This document shows positions 61,520 to 64,000 of a stretch of DNA of 64,000 nt, one piece after another. Origin of the DNA: Notamacropus eugenii (Eukaryota; Chordata; Mammalia; Diprotodontia; Macropodidae). Both the position numbers and the translations under genes were made by a program. The notes beneath the pieces are model-generated. The model did no database searches. It worked only from the letters and a program-made list of their open reading frames with translations, and was not told the DNA's origin. Position 1 is the first letter of the stretch. Every line of letters begins with the position of its first letter. The DNA lies in NCBI RefSeq assembly GCF_028372415.1, contig NC_092879.1, forward strand, positions 97,965,067 to 98,029,066, in the 5' to 3' direction.

Positions 61520-63260
61520 AGATGAGATACAGATAAAGGAGGATCTAAGGAGACAGCTTTCAGCCGGACAAAGGGAGCTTTATTAAAGAAAAAAAAGAAC
61601 ATTTCAACAGCAGAGATAACAGGGGAAGCTGAAGCACATTCAAAGGAAGAGAGCCAGAACGGTGAGACCATGGACCAAGGCATGCAGGGATTCATCAAAG
61701 CAATGGGGATACCTAGCTGGACTCTCCCTTGCTTTGGGAGAGCACAAGAACAGACTCTGAGGAGCAATTAGACTTGTCCTGTTTCACCCTAGAAGGTAAA
61801 AGCAATGGGGGGATGTTACAAAGGAGACCCCTCACCACCCTTCCCAGCATGGAATGGCCTGCCTTAGAAGGGGGTAGCTTTCCCTGCTTTCAAGCAGAGA
61901 AGTTTCAGGTCACTTTCACCTCTTTAATCCTATGCCTCACATGACAGGATTCTGACCTCAAGCCTCTCCCTACTCCAGTCTTCCCTGTAGCTAGTCTAGG
62001 AGATCAGTTAGGGAATAAACTGAGGTTAGGGAGGATTGTTCTGACCTGGGCCTTGGGCCAGGGAGAGGACCTGATTTACAACCTATTCAAACCCAAGTTT
62101 CCTCTCCAATCAGGGGTGGCTCCTTCCAGCTGACTTTGATATAGAACTGCTTCTTTTCCTGCACTCCCTGAAGCAGGGGCCTCTCCTGGCTCCTGTGCTC
62201 TCAATTTCCTGCAGATCTTGGACCCTCAGCATATTCCCATAATCCAGCTGGGAGGCTGAGTTCAGTTTAGAGACTCAAAATCCTGGGCAAAGGAAGAACT
62301 TGGAATTGTCATTCACTCACTGAAAAGAGATGAACATTACTGATGCAGGGCTCCACAAAGGGTCATAGGTGATAAAACTCAGTTTCTCCCCTCAGTAGTT
62401 GACATGGGTAGGAGAGATACAAATGGGATTTTTTGGGAGCAGACCTGGGATTTCACTGATGGAGGGAGTTGCCAGTGAGGAAGCTCCCTTTATCAGTGGA
62501 AATTTGCAAAGGCTCTGCCATGCAATTTGGGGATTGCCTGGGGTGCTGAGAAAGTCAGTGATTTAAAGTCAATTCATTACACTGATTACCCAGAGCTACT
62601 GGTATGTGTCAGAGGTGAACAAGAATGCAGGTTCTCCTAACTGTAAGGTTTCCTTCTGACAACACCCTGCCTGTAAGAGTGAACAGAAAATGCACAAACC
62701 ACCTGTGAGCAAAGATGACCAAGGCATGGATCCTAGACTCAGAAAGAAGTCTTATGCTAAGAGGCTGGGGGAAAGCTGAGGATGCATACAGCCGTGAGTC
62801 ACCAAACCCTGGAGTCTCAGTTTCCTCATCTATTAAATGGGGAGAATAATATTCTTCCTATTATGCTCAGAGAATTCTGTTTAATTCAACACTAATTAAG
62901 CAAAGCTTGAGCCTTTGGGGAAAATAACAAATTTGAAGGAAATCTTGTGTCTGCCCTCATGGAGCTTGAAATTTGAGAGGAGGAGGTGTGAGGGAGGATA
63001 AGACACACACAAACAGGCAACTGTGAGCCACAGCATTTTGGAAGGACATCAAAGGGCATATTTTTAGCTTGCCCCCCATTTCCCTGACATGATTTCCTGT
63101 GCTTGGAAGGACTTCAGGGTCAGCTGTACACCATGTCATCCAGCTGTCCCTTGGGTCCAAGGATGCTGGATTTGAATTTACAAAAACAAACAAAAGCAAT
63201 TCTTTGATACAAAGCATTACATTTCTCTGGACTCAATGAGGCTTTAAAGATTGTGGTGGG
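61520..63260. other. Right flank, nothing recognised
   Basis: No gene, RNA gene or confidently named repeat was seen. A MIR scrap is possible near 62810-62850 (GAGTCTCAGTTTCCTCATCT). Confidence 0.4.
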
Positions 63261-63269
63261 GGGGTGGGC

Positions 63270-63355
63270 AGGCAGCTAGGTGGCCTAGTGGATAGGGCAG
63301 TGACCGTGGAGTCAGGAGGATCTTGAGTTCAAATCTGTCCTCAGACACTTGACAC

Positions 63356-63403
<48 letters not shown>

Positions 63404-63410
63404 GCACGCA
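63270..63410 (+). repeat. SINE head followed by (CA)n
   Basis: GGCAGCTAGGTGGCCTAGTG, GAGTTCAAATCTGTCCTCAG, ACACTTGACACTTACA, then about 20 CA units with a CACG end. The repeat replaces the CORE and tail of the SINE. Confidence 0.85.
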
Positions 63411-64000
63411 CTACAAGGGAAAAGAAAAAGCAATTAGCAAAATGTCAGTATTTTCCTGTCAGATCTGTCAGGCTCCCCAGTCATCAAAATAAATCATGTC
63501 CACCCTGTCACCAAGACCCCTCTCACAGCCCTCCTTCTTGTCTCTTCAGCAGCAGGAATGAAAGGGAAGGCTCCCCAAACCACCTTCTAGAGCTGGAAAG
63601 ATTCAAAGGACTTGGGTACCTACCTGTGACACTACCTCTGTGATCACGGACCAGTCAGTTGGTTTGCTGGGCTTCGCTTTCAATCTGTGAAATGGGAGAG
63701 TTGAACTAGATGTTCCCAAAAGGCTTTTCTGGTGCTGAATTCATGAGCCTGTTAATTACACTATGACATGTTGGGAGGTATATACAAAAACATTGAGATT
63801 TCACAGGAAGGATATGTTCATTATAACTGGAGGGGAGGAGAAATAAAGGAACACTTCATGGAGAAAGCTCTTATGGTGGATATGATGGGATACTTGGGTC
63901 TCAGACCTAAGATCAGGCCTCCCAATTTCTCAGTAAGCCTGTATCCTGTCAGAATATTTTCTCTTGTTGCAAAATGCATTCGAACATAGGGGAGGGGGGG
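63411..64000. other. Window end, nothing recognised
   Basis: A MIR-like piece (63640-63740: GATCACGGACCAGTCAGTTG, CTGTGAAATGGGAGAGTTGA) is possible. No coding region supported; a 73-codon frame at 63768-63989 has no domain. Confidence 0.4.

Overview
The window is nuclear DNA of a marsupial mammal. The evidence is the dense interspersed-repeat content: tRNA-derived SINEs of the marsupial type (CORE/MAR1-like and WSINE-like), very many old L2/CR1 LINE pieces, marsupial-type L1 pieces and RTE LINE pieces. Its single-copy content is a small cluster of Krueppel-type C2H2 zinc-finger (ZNF) genes with three CpG-island promoters. I cannot name the species or assign official gene symbols from sequence alone.

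Layout: (1) 290-1466, minus: decayed terminal exon of a ZNF gene, split by a SINE. (2) 1467-18000: repeat-rich DNA, mostly L1, L2, MIR and SINE pieces, plus a 1.6-kb RTE LINE inserted in an L2 with a clear 10-bp target duplication (15449-17106). (3) 18123-31300, minus: ZNF gene A, with a five-exon model (CpG-island 5' exon, two small exons, a KRAB-B-like exon and a 12-finger terminal exon). Its reading frame stays open across all joins (1,728 nt, 575 aa). (4) 36000-42284 or later, plus: ZNF gene B, transcribed divergently from gene A, with a CpG-island 5' exon, a KRAB-B-like exon of the same length (117 bp) and an 11-finger terminal exon. (5) 46400-60670, plus: ZNF gene C, with a CpG-island 5' exon, an intron of about 11.6 kb and a 15-finger terminal exon. 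(6) 60700-64000: repeats, nothing coding recognised.

The genes are clearly paralogues: same terminal-exon phase, the same degenerate half-finger before the array in at least two of them, a shared atypical finger (TFINH type), and a strong preference for HSGEKP over the usual HTGEKP linker. They should be nuclear sequence-specific DNA-binding proteins. KRAB-ZNF relatives recruit TRIM28/KAP1 through the KRAB A box, but I could not find an A box in any of the three, so repressor function by that route is doubtful. I found no RNA genes, CRISPR arrays or new enzyme system. The most interesting points are the A-box-less KRAB architecture, the linker bias, and a 14-bp motif shared by all three CpG-island promoters.
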